This document shows positions 11,356 to 23,916 of a stretch of DNA of 64,000 nucleotides, one piece after another (position 1 is the stretch's first letter; each line of letters starts with the position of its first letter). The DNA is from Psilocybe azurescens (Eukaryota; Basidiomycota; Agaricomycetes; Agaricales; Agrocybaceae): positions 310,001 through 374,000 of the forward strand of contig JAJIRX010000871.1 of assembly GCA_023853785.1 (NCBI GenBank), in the 5' to 3' direction. The notes under the pieces were generated by a model. That model was not told the origin of the DNA and ran no database searches. It saw only the letters and a list, made by a program, of their open reading frames with translations. The position numbers were made by a program, and so were the translations under genes.

Positions 11356-12701
11356 GACGTGGAAGATAAAGGAGGCGAGGTGCGAGATGGGGCACCCAAG
11401 GGATTGTGCTAACGGGAAAGTGCTTCCTATTATACCTCTAGTACAGTCTTATTTCGGCAGAGAATTGAATAGTTTACTTACCAATATATGCAAGTCCCCT
11501 CGCTTCTTCCTCCGAAATAGCCTGTCAAACATGGCGTACTTACCTGTTCGATAATTCCTAAACTCGCATCAAGATTATAAGTCGGAAGGAATGAATGGTC
11601 ATTTGGCGCCAGGTTTCTATTCGCTCTATCTCGCTTTAGAACCCTTGCCATCAAAGTTCAAACTGAGAGTTCAATTCGCAGCACATGCCACTCTGTCAAG
11701 GCCCAAAAGATGATTGGCCCACAAGTGACTTTGAGCTCAATGCGCCTTCGCGTTCAATTCTTTTGTAGCCGAAATGCGTGAGCAACTGCACAGAGAATTT
11801 CGCTTCTGAGATAACAGATAACTTACGGCGCCGATCCACCCTGAAAATTTAATCGCAGTTTTGCCTTCGAACAACGGCGCAGGTTGAAAGTGCTAGGGTA
11901 TGATTGGCGGGAGCTCCACGCAGGATTTGCACTTTTGACGTTGAACTTTTGAACTTCGAACTTCGACCCGTGGATTTCGCACGGTCATCCATAGGCATAC
12001 CATTTTTGAGTATCAATTTCCAGAGTATAAAGGTCGCGAAAGGGATACAAAGGGCTCAAAATGGCGTAAACTAGGCTTAATTACATACATGTGGCACGAT
12101 GCTAACTAAACAGGGACTTTTGCTAAGATGCTAGGACGCTATGTAGCACTATGTAATACTCAGTAGTATTCCTGATTTTGCTGATGGTGAAATGGCGAAA
12201 TTGAAATGTCGAAATTGAAACTTCGAAGTTAAATTGAAAGGGTGAAGGTGAATTGCCGTAGTCCAAGTTGAAATCGCCAGGCCGAAATGTCAAAATCGAA
12301 GTCGGAGTTGAAAAGATTTGGCGAGATATTTTTGTCCGCCTGTGGCAGCGAAAGTTGTTTGGTCTGGATGGAGCTGGATATCAAATCAATCGCGTGTCTT
12401 CAAACGCTTTCCACAACATTTCAACTGACGTATTTCCAGAGAGAACTTTAGTCGCCTCCCCAAACCATTTCAAGGGTGTGTATTCGAGAAGGCATAATAC
12501 TATACAAAACACACGAACTATTGACTGGAGTCTGGTGAGAAACTTTGCGTGCCATTGCAGGTTGAGAAGGCTAACTGTCGGACGACAACCCATAGAATTC
12601 GTGTAAGGGATAGGCCCCCAAAATCTCCTGACAATCCAAAGTCGGATTTAATCATCATAGGGAGTTGGAGTAGTTGAATTTAGGTGCCAGATAAACCTAC
12701 T
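11356..12701. other. divergent promoter region with GAAATTGAAA-like quasi-repeats
   Basis: This space separates the divergent MFS and RING-CH genes and probably holds both promoters. 12185-12320 repeats imperfect units of the type GAAATTGAAA / TCGAAATTG, and 11935-11970 has related TTGAAC/TTCGAA units. I find no convincing gene; an open stretch at 12268-12606 has no recognisable content. Confidence 0.4.
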
Positions 12702-14761
12702 ATGAGCGTCCGAGTGCCTACCGTTAACGATCTTCGAGTGCGTGTTATATCGATCCCAAGTTTAGCCCCAAGTTTACTGATTTTCTAACCAGGTCAAGCT
12801 CTGTTATATCTGTCGGGAAGAGGAGCACGCTGACTCTCGTGAGTTGCTGTATACCCATTCAAATAATAGGGTGTAGACTTACTCCCTTATTCTGCGTTTC
12901 GCTAGCCCAGGACTCGGACGGCACCGCGCCTCGTGCATGGACGCACCCTTGCAATTGCACCCTCATTGCACACGAGCAATGTCTGCTCAAATGGATCCAG
13001 AGCTCGCAAAGCAACGCCTCCCGTGCTCCGAACGCTCTAAAGTGTCCACAATGCGGAACGCAGTATGAGATGGAGAGCGATGAACCACTGGTGCTGAAGT
13101 TTCTCTCATATGGCAACAAATTGCTGCAAAGGTGCGGACGGTGGTTCACGGTATTTGGGGCCGCGGCTGCTGTTGGCATCGTTGGAACCAGTGCGTTCAA
13201 TGTCTCTCTTCCTCTTTGGGTGGTTGATACACGGATCTGACGGGCATTGGGATCTTATTAGCTGTCTATGTATGTCTGACTGGCTACGGAGCATGGGCAT
13301 TGGAGAAATTCATTGGGAAGGAGTAAGTTCTCAATCCAATAAGAAGCTAAAGCACCTCAACCTTTTCACTTTTTAGGTTATTTGATCTTCTACTAACAGA
13401 CGACCCCACCAATTGGCCCTGGTCGGCGTACATCAACCTCCCCCTCCTTCCCATAAGCCTCATTCTATCCCGCTTCCAAACCAGCTCCAACTCTCTCGTT
13501 ATCCCTTTGCTTCTCTTCTGGCCCCCGCCACCCCCGCCCTTACAAGTGAGCGCAGCAGACAGCTGCAGGAATACTGGTCCCGACCCCAGAATGCCTCCCG
13601 TCTCTCCTCCGGCGCCGGGCTTGGCTATGGCTTCGGTGTGGGCGGCGCGTTCGGGCCAAAGTACCACTGGCCACCCCCGCCGATGCTTTTTTGGGCTGGT
13701 AGGCCTTCCGTTCATCCGTGCGCTGTATCAGAACTGCTATGCGAGGCTGTATGCGAGGCTGTTGGCCACTGAGATGCCAGCGCCGAGGAGGATGCCGCGG
13801 GGTGGCTTGAGGTTTAATGAGGGGCCGTTCGTTATCCGGATTCGCGCCAATTTGGACGGGGTTGAGGGAGGAAACGAAGCCGAAGGTGAAGGTGAGGTCG
13901 AACAAGACGGGGATGCTCAACCCGCAGGAGCCGGAGAGGGACCCGCACAAGACGCGAACGCCGCGGATGCGAACGCGAACGCGAACGCAGACCCCAACGC
14001 AGCCGCGGTGGAGGCCGCCGAGCAGCTCATCGAGATCAACGCGTCCTCGCTCGGGCGGCGCATCGGCGGCGCACTGATCATCCCGGTCATCGCCAGCTCG
14101 ATGGGGCACCTTCTTTTCGCGCTGTCTAAGCACTCGCGGGTGCTGAGGGCGGTTTTGGGGATCCGCCAGCAGCAGCAGCAACAGTCGGCGGACTTGGGAA
14201 TATTTGGACTGCCACCGTGGGGTCGGTTGTCGTCGTTGATACGCGGGGGTGGGGACAAGGGCGGGGACAAGGGTGGGGATGGGAATGGGGAATGGATAAG
14301 CCGTGGGCGCAGATGAACCTGTTGCAGCAGGCTCGGGTTAGCGTCAGATTGTTCATGTCGGTGTTTTTGGGCGCTTCGAAGAGCTGGGTGGATAACGATC
14401 CCGTGTGGTACGTCCCGTTCTCTCTTTTTTTCCCGCTTGAACGGACTAATTTTCTTTTGCTTTTCTTGCTACTGTTTAGGTGGCGGAATGGTATTGGTTT
14501 CGGACTGTTCGTCGTCGTAAGTCACCCGCTCACTCTACCCTTCGATATTTCTTGCGTGGATTGCATTGAATGGCTGAACCTATAATACTGACTTTTATGA
14601 CTTTCCTCACTGTTGCGTAGGTCAAAGACTGCATCCAACTCCTTCATCTCTGGCTCGCCAAGCGCGAACTCGAATCCCGACGCGTCAAAGATCGTGACTT
14701 CAAAGGCGTCGACATCCGCGAGCTCGACCTATTGCCTTCGTTCTTCCAACGCTCGTCGTAG
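12702..14761 (+). CDS. RING-CH (MARCH-like) membrane E3 ubiquitin ligase
   Basis: The N-terminal RING-CH finger is spread over three exons. It has CYICREEE, then the C-x-C pair in HPCNCTLIAHEQCLLKWIQ, then KCPQCG, giving a C4HC3 pattern. Several hydrophobic segments follow (FTVFGAAAAVGIVG, VYVCLTGYGAW, LGRRIGGALIIPVIASSMGH), so the protein should be a multipass membrane ligase. The last exons encode WRNGIGFGLFVVV, then DCIQLLHLWLAKRELESRRV and a C-terminus LDLLPSFFQRSS. The frame changes at a C run (13522-13526), a T run (13687-13692) and within a G-rich stretch (14245-14300). The alternative frame between the first two carries the convincing GLGYGFGVGGAFGPKYHWPP segment, so these look like homopolymer errors. 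An Asn-Ala repeat lies near 13960-14000. Confidence 0.8.
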
Positions 14762-15489
14762 CTTCTAATAATTGTCACCGTAGCTTCCTATCATCATCAT
14801 TGTAACTGCTTAAGCACGCACGATTCATACTCTGCAGCATCTCCACCTCCGAGTACTATCATCATAGACTCTTGTTCTGAACTTCGTTCGTCCGTTCGTC
14901 CCTCGCTGTCGCTGGATTCAGCCTAGATATCCTCAGTTTGTGCCCTCACCCTATTACGGTACATTCTTTTGTCGCAAAGACACTGGCAATGCCCGAAAAG
15001 CGGATTGGGGTATCTTATGATATCAGGCGCGACCGGTCTGGCGCGTCGGGTCTCTCCACTCTCATATCTCAGATCTCAGCGCTCAGCCCTAATCCCTACT
15101 AGTACCCTAGTACTAGTGCACTAGTCCCTTCATACTCGGATGAGAGCATCTGCCCTTCTCTCACATTCAAATTGTGAGCATCAATTCCAATACGGTTAAT
15201 GTTAAGGAGAAATCAGCTTTTCTATACCTCAGTCGTGCTACACATTTTGTATCGGCAGACGTGCGTCTGATAGGTCTTTAAAGTACGCGTTCGGTATCTT
15301 GACTCGACATTACGATGACTGCTGAAGCAAAGGTGATATATTTCCTAGATGATTATAAGATTGTCAAACTCGTACTACTACTAATTGCCACCACACATGG
15401 CCAAAAATCTTGGATGCGCTAGATCATCGAACCAAGAAAAAGAGCAAAAAAAGGACGTAACATATTCTAACACTGACTCAGTAGGACGC
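14762..15489. other. convergent intergenic region, nothing recognised
   Basis: This is the shared 3' flank of the RING-CH gene (+) and the hydrolase gene (-). Around 15105-15125 a short run repeats ACTAGT/TAGTAC-like units. No gene is supported. Confidence 0.4.
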
Positions 15490-16757
15490 CTAGGTTGAGA
15501 ATCCCTTGTCCAACCAGTCCACGATAAATGGCGTTAATTTCCCTTTATTTTTCTCCCCAGCGAGGAAAAGCAAGAATGGATCGTCGTGAACCCCGTGGTC
15601 GTCCAAGAAAAAGGTCACATCTTTGTGATGCTTCTCAACTGTCTTCGTATACTTGATGATCGCATCTCGAAGAAGCTCTGCGTCCCCTGCGCTGATAAGA
15701 ATGCGTTTGACGACTTTGTCTACACCTTTCAGCCAATCTTCGGGGGCGCTGAGTCCGTCCAGGTAGGGTATGCCGGACTCTGGGACGCCGTCCAGAACCT
15801 TGGATCCCCAATAGATAGCTGTCGGTAAATTAAGTACGTCGCCCCTTCCTTGATTGTTGTGGAGGAGTGGACTGTCCTTCAGAGAAGACCACGGCGACAT
15901 TAAGTAGGCTCCACCAAGTGGCCCGGATAAGGTAAGTTCTGGGACGTCTGCTACTGGGTGAAGCATATGAGAAAGGACTTCGTGAATGAGAACGCCTCCA
16001 GCCGAGTCTCCGGCAAGCTGGATATTCTCGGGCTTTACGCCGGTGGCCACGAGATGTTGGATGGCGAGCACGGCTTGCTTTAGCTGTGTGGGAAACATTG
16101 CGTCGGGAACAAGGGCTAGTGAGTCGAGTCTGTCAGTTTGATTTGATTCTGCGAGCCAACGTCCTGAGCTCACTATAGTTCAGTATGGCAACATCAACCT
16201 CCTTCCCGTTATTGGCGATTGTATTCTGAGTATGGGTCCAGAAGTACGGTGTCGAGGCAAGGGTACCAAACAAAAAGGCACCTCCTATGGTTATTCAATC
16301 CCAGTCAGCAGTATATCCTCAGTGAAGAGTTCGACTGAAGTACCATGTAGATAGAGAATAACGCGTTCGGCCTTCCTCGGCCTGAGCCAGAAAAGCCTTG
16401 AATCGTGGCCAAGCTCTTCAACCACAGGAGTCAATCCTTTTGCCTTGACAAAGTCCATGTATGCGCCTCTCGTATCTCCAAACACTCCACGAGCCTGTCT
16501 CCTGTTCACATGGGACACAATCCACACCGTGGCTCCGTCCAGCAGAACTCTCTTCCAGCTTTTAGATCTTCCATCTTCCGTGAAGAATGACTGGATTAAC
16601 GCCCATGAGACCACCACGGCTGTTGAAGCAACCGTCAGTGTTGCTGCAGCGGCTGTGAGAAGAGCAGTAGAGACATACGGGCAGGAATCAAGACGGCAAC
16701 TATCTTTAGCTTATCGAAGAGCGAGAGTCTGTTTCTCGGGAGTGTAGTTCCAGTCAT
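15490..16757 (-). CDS. alpha/beta-hydrolase (HSL/esterase-lipase family)
   Basis: A serine hydrolase of the hormone-sensitive-lipase-like fold, likely acting on esters of small molecules. The oxyanion motif LYLHGG is split by an intron and continues AFLFGTLASTPYFW. The nucleophile elbow is GDSAGG, and the C-terminus carries the expected late His in DDHGVHDDPFL. It starts at the ATG at 16757 (MTGTTLPRNRLSLFDKLKIV), with a predicted N-terminal membrane anchor (VVVSWALIQSF) in exon 2. Four exons join in frame and the gene looks intact. Its promoter and first exons have been copied in inverted orientation at 19835-20215. Substrate unknown. Confidence 0.85.
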
Positions 16758-17636
16758 TGCAATGACTATACAGCCGAGGACGTATACTGAGGGTGGCGGG
16801 AGAGAGATGGCTGTGGCAAAAGTCGTGTGAGCTCAGCAAGCTTCCATGCCCACGGGGATGCTGAGCACGGACCCAACCCATTTCATCTGCCAAACGCCGG
16901 CGCCCATTGAGGCATGCCAAGCGTTGAAAGTTCCCAGGATCTATAATTGGAATGTGGGCAAATAAAGCTTCTGAATGCTGTCGTTCTAAATTCAGTCTTC
17001 CGGTGGCGCATTGGATTTTGAAACGTGTTCGTCTCTTCTGCCGGATTTCATCAGTGGTTGTGAAGCTTGTATCGAGATATTTCAAAGCTCAAATACCGCA
17101 ATGTCCAATTCCAGTATAGCCAGACGGGTGAACTTCGACGTTGATTTACGGGCAAGGGCATACCAAAGGTGCCTTGAAGGTGACTACAAAATCGAACGTG
17201 ATCGAGCATTTTTATCAATGAGATGTAAGCGATTACTTCAGAGTTATCGATGTGGTTTAACACGGGCTCATGTTGTGTAGTGAAATAAACGTCGGCACAA
17301 AACATGTCATGTACACACGAAGTTGAATATCTTTATCGGATTACCCGAGTAATTCACTTCAATTCGGGGCAATTCGACAAGCCCAAAGAACATAAGTCTG
17401 CAAATGATGTCACGATCTATATCATTAAGCGCCCATGAAAAGCAAGCATGTAATCGCCGATACGCGTCGTCTAAGCTCCATGCTTAGATAGTCCAAATCA
17501 ATTATACAACTAAAGACAAATATAATAAGTTAATTACTAACAATGCTATATCCTTTTCTCACAAAAACGTCAGTCTTCACTCGCAGAGACAGTCAAGGAA
17601 AAGTCCAGAAGCTAATACGAATCAAAGTGAAGTGCG
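16758..17636. other. intergenic; includes start of a duplicated block
   Basis: 16758-16935 is the hydrolase promoter and is copied inverted near 19835. From about 17006 the sequence matches 23917 onward on the same strand (direct duplication, see 23917-24965). Open stretches such as 17011-17280 show no recognisable protein. Confidence 0.5.
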
Positions 17637-19328
17637 CTACCGCTGACTCATACGCGCGAGCTGTAGCGGTGGAGGCTGACCACGAGTCGTCTCGTCGTAC
17701 GATGGAGGTGAAGATTGGGTGTAGATCGAGTTCCATCCACTACTTCTGGTGCTGATCGCTGATCTGCGTGATATTTGAGGTATTTCAGTGTTTAAAGTTG
17801 CAGGAGTAACCGAGGACGTAGTAGCAGCTGATGTGGATAGGTTTCCTGGAGCATATGATTCCGAGATATTTGTATCCTCCAGCCCCTGTATATCGTAGGG
17901 GTCATCAAGTGCATGTCTAGGAGTACTGACATCTCCACTGAGGTCACTATATATTGAGGTTGTAGTTGAAGGGAAAGTTTGACTGAGTAGACCTCGAGTA
18001 ACCGTGACCTCGGATCGTTGAGTTTGAATGGGGACAAAGGGATATACTAAATGCTTCCGATTTAGAGAGATAAAGGTGGCAACAAAATATTGGAAGCTTA
18101 CCGGGTTCATATTTACCTTTAACTCTCTTCCGACGTCTCAGGAACACCAAAAGGAGACCGAGTAAAAGCAGAAGCAGCACGATGCTTGCGATAACAGCGA
18201 CGATGGCAAACGTATGCCTCCCGGACGACTTATCTCCGTCAATGATCCCAGTCATGTATGTCTGTGAAAGATCTGGCATAGTGCTAAGTGAAGAGAACGA
18301 TGGCTTGAATGTGATATAATCGAAAGCGAAAGTTTGGTTTACGGCCTCAGTGACGTTAACAATGAGCGTATGGTCTCCGGCCTGGAGGAAGTCGTACGAA
18401 TAGAAGAGAAAGTTTTGCTGTTGGCCCAATTCACTCTGGAATTGAGGTGTGTCTGCAGTAACCCGGTAGGTCTGAGATAGCGATTCCCCATCGAGCGTGA
18501 AGCTCAAAGATAGCAGCCCGATGTATGCCCAGTTGAAAATGCCGTAGACAGCCGCCGACCGTCCTATAGAGTTTCAAATGAGCGCAAGTAAAGCGGGATA
18601 ATTAATCGGCATCTTCACCGCTAAAACGGTATGTAAAGCTACTACCCACAGCATTGGCTTGATGCGTCGTGTTGTGATACGGAAATCCATCAGGCTGAGG
18701 TCCAGAATTGAACATAGACTGGCTGCGGCCCCATGTCCCATTAAAAGTAACACTTGGGTCATCGTTATCGACGATTATGTGCTCGTTGGTCAAGGGTGTA
18801 CTGGACCCCACTGTTACAACGGCATAATCGAGGCTCGTTCCTGCGATGTGTGATAGAGATACGAAATGGGGGCCATCTGGTAGCAGTGGAGACTGGTACC
18901 ACTGTCGATAAGTCTGTGGATTTGGATCTGAGTAGCTGGTATTGTAAGGGGTGCTTCCGTCTATCGAAACGCTGAGGATTTGTGAATCCGGAAACACTGG
19001 AGGAGTAACTCCGAAAAATGCAACAGAAGTTCCTGGTGAGTAGTTCTTTGAGATAAATCCATATTTTGAACATGACGAATGAAGGAGTACCATAAAATTT
19101 CATCTGCAAAGTCCCAAACAAGCCACTATTCTGAAGTGCGTACGTCGGCGATTGAGACGTTCCATTGAACCATTCAGGCTCATTGGTGCTCGTCCATTGC
19201 TGTGGCCCAGACAGAACTATGTAGTCGGTGCGCTGATCGTCCACGATGATGGAAAGCGGCAAGCTAGCCATGCTTGTGGCTGCTATGTAGATGAGTGCAA
19301 GAAGAAACAGGATGCATAGGTTCAGCAC
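17637..19328 (-). CDS. secreted-type single-pass membrane protein, agaric family
   Basis: An extracellular beta-rich, N-glycosylation-rich region (many NxS/T sites, e.g. NGTS, NTSYS, NVTE, NQT) is followed by one strong membrane helix near HTFAIVAVIASIVLLLLLLG, a basic stop-transfer FLRRRKRVKGKYE and a Ser/Thr/Pro-rich cytoplasmic tail ending LARMSQR. This layout is common in agarics, but I know no assigned function. Exons join in frame across 19110, 18600 and 18110. The open frame runs up to 19328 and includes a signal-peptide-like stretch (CILFLLALIYIAATS), yet the first in-frame ATG is at 19271. The true start may therefore lie in an upstream exon or be lost. The 3' part is duplicated at 24543-24960. 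Confidence 0.65.
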
Positions 19329-19834
19329 CTTTTCCGAGATGATATGGATACGTTTATTCTGATGAGCTCATGAAACAATGGCTGTGCTCGTGGGGTGTGT
19401 AAACGGCATCTTGAATTGATCCAGATGCAACTGAACCGCCCTGTCTGACCCGTGCCCTCTATTTGTGGAAGGATTTCCGCGGTGGTTGGTACCACGGTAT
19501 ATTTAGCAAAGAAGAGACAGCTTTGGTGAGAGCTCTAGGTCCTTAGGCAATGGGCTACTGCTATCGAATACGGAAGACAGTGAGGTGATTGCCGAGCGCT
19601 GAAGCTGAGTGGACAGAATCTTTCGCAAAGAACCATCCTCCAGCATCGATGCATGATGGATGAAGTTGGTGTATGTCCATAGCCACTCTCCGAGATGGCC
19701 AGCGCAGCCTCAACGGCTCAGTCGAGAGTTATACATGTTAGCGTCTATACTGCCAACTCGTATCAAGTGAGAACAGGTTCTCCAAGTCTGCCGAGTCAGC
19801 TTTACGTGCAAGGCTTTATGTGACGACGTTCCAT
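19329..19834. other. intergenic, upstream of the membrane-protein gene
   Basis: Probably the promoter region of the minus-strand membrane-protein gene. No other feature is recognised. Confidence 0.35.
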
Positions 19835-20215
19835 TTATAGCTCCCAGAAACGCTTGGCATGCCTCTCAGTGTGCAGCGGCAATTGGCAGACGAAATGTGT
19901 TGGGTCCGTGCTTAGCATGCTGAACTCAAACGACTTTTGACACAGTCGTTTCTCTCCCGCCATCCTCAGTATACGTCCTCAGCTATATAGTCATTGCAAT
20001 GACTGGAACTACGCTCCCGAGGAACATACTCTCGCTCTTCGACAAGCTAAGGATCGTTGCCGTCGCCTCGATTCCCGCCTGTATGTCTCCACTGCTCTTC
20101 TCACAACCGCTGCGGCAACACTGACGGATGATTGATTCAACAGCCGTGGTGGTCTAATGGGCTTTAATTCAACCATTCTTCACGAAAGATGGGAGATCTA
20201 AAAGCTGGACGAGGT
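19835..20215 (+). repeat. inverted partial duplicate of the hydrolase promoter and 5' exons
   Basis: This stretch matches the reverse complement of about 16545-16935. It includes CTTGGCATGCCTC, the CAGTATACGTCCTC promoter motif, the ATTGCAATGACTGGAACTAC start region and the following exon-intron-exon. The copy is diverged (roughly 85-90% by eye), has lost the frame, and stops within exon 2. It is a non-functional gene fragment. Confidence 0.75.
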
Positions 20216-20435
20216 CTCCATGTTCTGTAAAAAGACCGCCGACTGATTAGCGGCTCAATCGCCAATACCGACCTGCCGGCGAAAAGCCTTCTTCTTCGGG
20301 CCGCAGGAGGCGGCGAGACGCTCGCGGTTACCTCCGTCAAAGGGGTCTGGAAGTTGGAACGGCTAGTGTATATATCACTAAATTATACTCTTTTTATATA
20401 TACTCGGGTCAAATTGAAAGCTATACTTGAGAGGG
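20216..20435. repeat. diverged outer flank of the inverted repeat, left side
   Basis: Segments here match the reverse complement of about 26866-27110, but with many differences. One is the TTCGGGCCGCAGGAGGCG block at 20297, paired with 27071-27090. Others are GGTTACCTCCGTC and a TTGAAAGCT/GATAGAAAG approach to the identical arm. This shows that the inverted duplication is older and longer than its identical core. Confidence 0.6.
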
Positions 20436-22131
20436 TGATAGAAAGTTTCGGCTTTTACCTCTGTTCCAAATGGAATGTCTCATGCGTCGTACATGATTTA
20501 TATATCCACTGGTCGGATTTGATTTACGAAGTAGTACATACTACAAGAATATTGTACGACTCAACCACCAGTGATGCCCAGAACGAATTTGTTTACAATT
20601 TACAACGATCAGATTACCTTTCATTCTTCAACCTATTTCCTTTCTTTAAATTCCTTAAATTCCTTAAATTCCTCAAAGCCTTGCGCCGTCACCGAACGAG
20701 ATTACGAGCTCTGCGCCTCCGGGGTCAGTTCTCACGCCTCCAAGTGTGGTAGGGCGGGTGGGACTGGCCGTGCCGTAGCAGTCGGTGACGAGTGCGTTGA
20801 ATGTGCTGGCGCAGGACACGTTGCTCGCGAAGTTGCCGAGGAACGCGGCAGATTGGAAGCCAAAAACCAGGCGACCTGCGGAGGACTTCACTCCAGGTCC
20901 TGAGGCAAACTGAGTGCAGAACTGGGTTGCGTCGAGACGACTATTGTATTTAGAGTGAAAATGAGCTAGAGGTGGAAAGGAGCTCGGAGAGCTTTGATAA
21001 CGGTACTTACAGGTCAGATAGAGGTCCATAGGAGGCAGCGACGTTCGCGGCTGAGGCCCAGCAGCTTGAGGTCTGGGCACCTACCCCGGTCAGGTAGAGA
21101 CTGGTCATCGTCGCCAATGTAGCATAAGCAAGTGGGAAGTGCATCGTTGGGTATTGGATTCCTGATATTTCCTGTGAGACAGGGTAAGCAATGTGTTGAG
21201 CTCTGAGAGTAGTAAATATGAGTTACTTTCTGTTACTTCGAATATTCGGAGCTGGGGATGTTAGACTATGGCAGATGATCTTTTTATATGTCGCAGTGTA
21301 GAACTTTTATTTTATTTATTATTTTATGTGTAACGAACACCAGTGTGATTGAAGTGGGCCGTGAAAGGATATGATCTTCTAGGGCGATCAATGATTTTCG
21401 TTCTTGTTCGTTTTCTGACTGGTTCCTGAGGAAGATAAGTGGCTAGGAGATCAATCGACGCACTATTGAATTATCTCAAAATCGAAGCCATGCGGGACCG
21501 AAATATCAGTACTTCTAGGATATTAATAGCAGTCGGAGAGATCTCTTCTTCTCCATCCTCCTTTAAATCCAGCGATGATCTCAAAAGTGTGCGCAAATAC
21601 TGTCCAGCTTTATTCAACTTTGTGCTTTCTGCCGGTATTTTGGTTGATATGACGTTTGTTGATGATCTGCATGAGCTATACAGATATCCTACGGTGACCA
21701 TGTGCAAGTTATTGGCTAGCATACTAGTGTAAGCACTACTCAGCCTACTTCCTAACCTACTCGGGACATCATTCTTTAATTGGTTAGTATCAAATTCAAA
21801 AGTAGCACAAAATCTATTCAATTGTGCTGTTCGCGGGCGGGACTATAAGACATGAAGTAACTTGAATTATCAGAATTTATTGTCATGCAATCAAGGGTAG
21901 AACTCGAGGAACCGAAGGGCGTCTCAGCATTAATGTCGCACTATCCGATTGTAAACAGGTTTAAATAACAGACGTGTCGCAACTTGAAGGCGAAAACCAC
22001 TAACTTCAATGCAGCTCACCTTCGACGAATGTGAATGGCGTCTGATCGTCGTTTACCTTCGCTTTAAAGCTCAATTAGCATGTGAGGCTATACATAGACC
22101 TTAGTCATTTATCCTCTATTGAACGGAAGTT
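20436..22131. repeat. left arm of a 1.7-kb inverted repeat
   Basis: Every position checked pairs with its complement at (47301 minus position) in 25170-26865, without gaps, over 1,696 bases. Beyond 22131 the similarity continues with mismatches to about 22240 (partner about 25065). The arm carries a complete small secreted protein gene (20673-21144) and about 1 kb of further DNA. That DNA contains an uninterrupted 116-codon frame (21471-21821, minus) without an ATG at its head. A ninefold-base unit TTCCTTAAA is repeated about three times at 20646-20675. Confidence 0.88.
20673..21144 (-). CDS. small secreted cysteine-containing protein, copy 1
   Basis: Two exons encode about 133 residues. Exon 1 starts MHFPLAYATLATMTSLY, a signal peptide ending near GVGAQ. 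Exon 2 begins RLDATQFCTQF after an intron with GTAAGT and a TAG acceptor. The mature part has four cysteines (SCW, FCT, SCAS, DCYG), is rich in Ala/Ser/Gly and ends GGAELVISFGDGARL. The features fit a small secreted protein of unknown function, such as a cell-surface or effector-like protein. It is identical to the copy at 26157-26628, which points the opposite way. No homologous family is recognised. Confidence 0.7.
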
Positions 22132-23916
22132 CGCTTTTTGTCATATAAATCAAATGTATCAAAGTTTACACGTACTGGCGTGGTCTTATTTTTTTTTTTG
22201 GTGTGATGAGTAGGGAGGTTCGCATCTCATTTTCTTTGGACTACCACATCAGAAGTTTAGCGATTTACTTTTTGGGGTAGTGCAAGGGTAAAAAGCGAAC
22301 AAAAAGTGAGTAAGCTACTATTAAAAACAGTTCAGGGTCTCGACTAATAAAGCGAGGTTTTGTGGGAGAATCATTTTTACAGAATCTAATCAGCCGTAGT
22401 GATTTCTATTACACCTATATAGATTAGTTTCAGACCTTTCCGCTTTTTAATTTACTGCTTGACTATAATAAGCTCAAAACCGTCATAAAGTGAAATATTA
22501 AAGGGCCAACTTCCTGATGATTATAACACGCAGAAGTATATGATAGTACGCATATCGTCTGTGCCGCACTGTATGAGCCAGAATGTCAGATTAGATGAAT
22601 CGACTCACTAAATTGTAGATTTTCAAAGTTTAAAGACTGACCATTCGGAAGTAGTAGCTGTACGTAAACATAACGATAGTCGGGGCAGGTCACTTCGATG
22701 ATTTCAAGTAGATCATAGTAGCAGGCTTTGCTCAGCTGTGCTGGAAATGTTCTTCAAATTAGTCCATTTGTAATCTCCATGGTCATCAAATTTTAAATGT
22801 ATCTTCGTCCAGAATGAGATGACCATTCTACTGGAAGTAAAGCACAGCCCACATACATTTAAACATCGGACTCGAGACGCTATCATTATCAGTAGCATTC
22901 AGTTTCTCAGAGTTCTACTTGATTGCTCGGGACAACGTTCGCTTCACTGCAAAAATTGTTAACCGACTTGCAGGGAACTTTTAATTAATCAGCGTAGCAG
23001 TAGTGGTAGTCGATCGATAACTGATCTTTTAATCACTAGTGTATACATCTCTTATCCAATTGTTCGTATACAAACCAACTGCATTATAAATTCATCCGAA
23101 TTGACAGAATACCATGTCTTTAGCATAATTAGTCTTGAGATTTGGACTAGTTCAATACATCTTTGACAGGCCTTCTGGTGTTTTCCTTCTTTTTTACTCT
23201 GCACTTCTGCCATTATTGTGAAGAGTGTAAGGACGCGTGGACACATGACTGGATGTCCCAACAAGCAGCTAGGCTGTGCCATGGGTTTGATCCCACATGT
23301 TCTGCCGTGTTAGATGGACGACACAATCGTCGCAGATGTCCGAGCATGCGGCCACATGGTCGACGATTTTCTGGTGACCTCGTTAATGACGGCTGAATCA
23401 TTCCTTTCGGAGTAGTTTGCGGTTGGTATACTCGGAGCAGAAGAAAAAACAGGCTTACCTTAGGGTGTTTCGGCTTCGTGAAGGTGAAATTGGAGGTGCT
23501 TGAGGTGTCTTTCTAGGAGCCTTGGTAGAAACATTAATTTCTAATGATTTAGGCACGGTTAGCACGCAATATATACCTCATGTACGTGTTAACAATATAA
23601 AATACATTACTACACAAAAACGTACCAATATGCTGTAAAAGTGAATTTATAGCTGAACAGATGGGATTTTGAAGCCGTGTTGAGACATGTACAATTTGCA
23701 TTGAAATTCAGAAAGCAGGAAATTGGAAAATAAATTGAGATTATAATAAATTAGCATGTTATTAGTAGTTTGGTACAATATTTAAAGCAGAGAGGAGGAA
23801 TCGAGAACGATATTGACGTCTGAACGACTTGTCCAACACCGTCAATCCGATGGGGAACATAGCCTCGGCAGAGCTTCGAAATCATAATGCTGGAGCCCTC
23901 ATTCCCTGCGTAGCAC
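22132..23916. other. spacer of the inverted repeat, unrecognised part
   Basis: AT-rich single-copy DNA between the arms; only the first ~100 bases are diverged arm homology. Short open frames (for example 22713-22898 and 23163-23396) show nothing recognisable. Confidence 0.4.

Noticed and set aside
13540..14356. Long minus-strand frames opposite the RING-CH gene
   Set aside because: High GC lowers stop frequency; the conserved motifs and splice sites are all on the plus strand.
21439..21821. Overlapping 97- and 116-codon frames in both arms of the inverted repeat
   Set aside because: The 116-codon frame opens with TTG, not ATG; the two frames oppose each other and neither shows a domain. 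Identity between arms is explained by the repeat itself, not by coding constraint.
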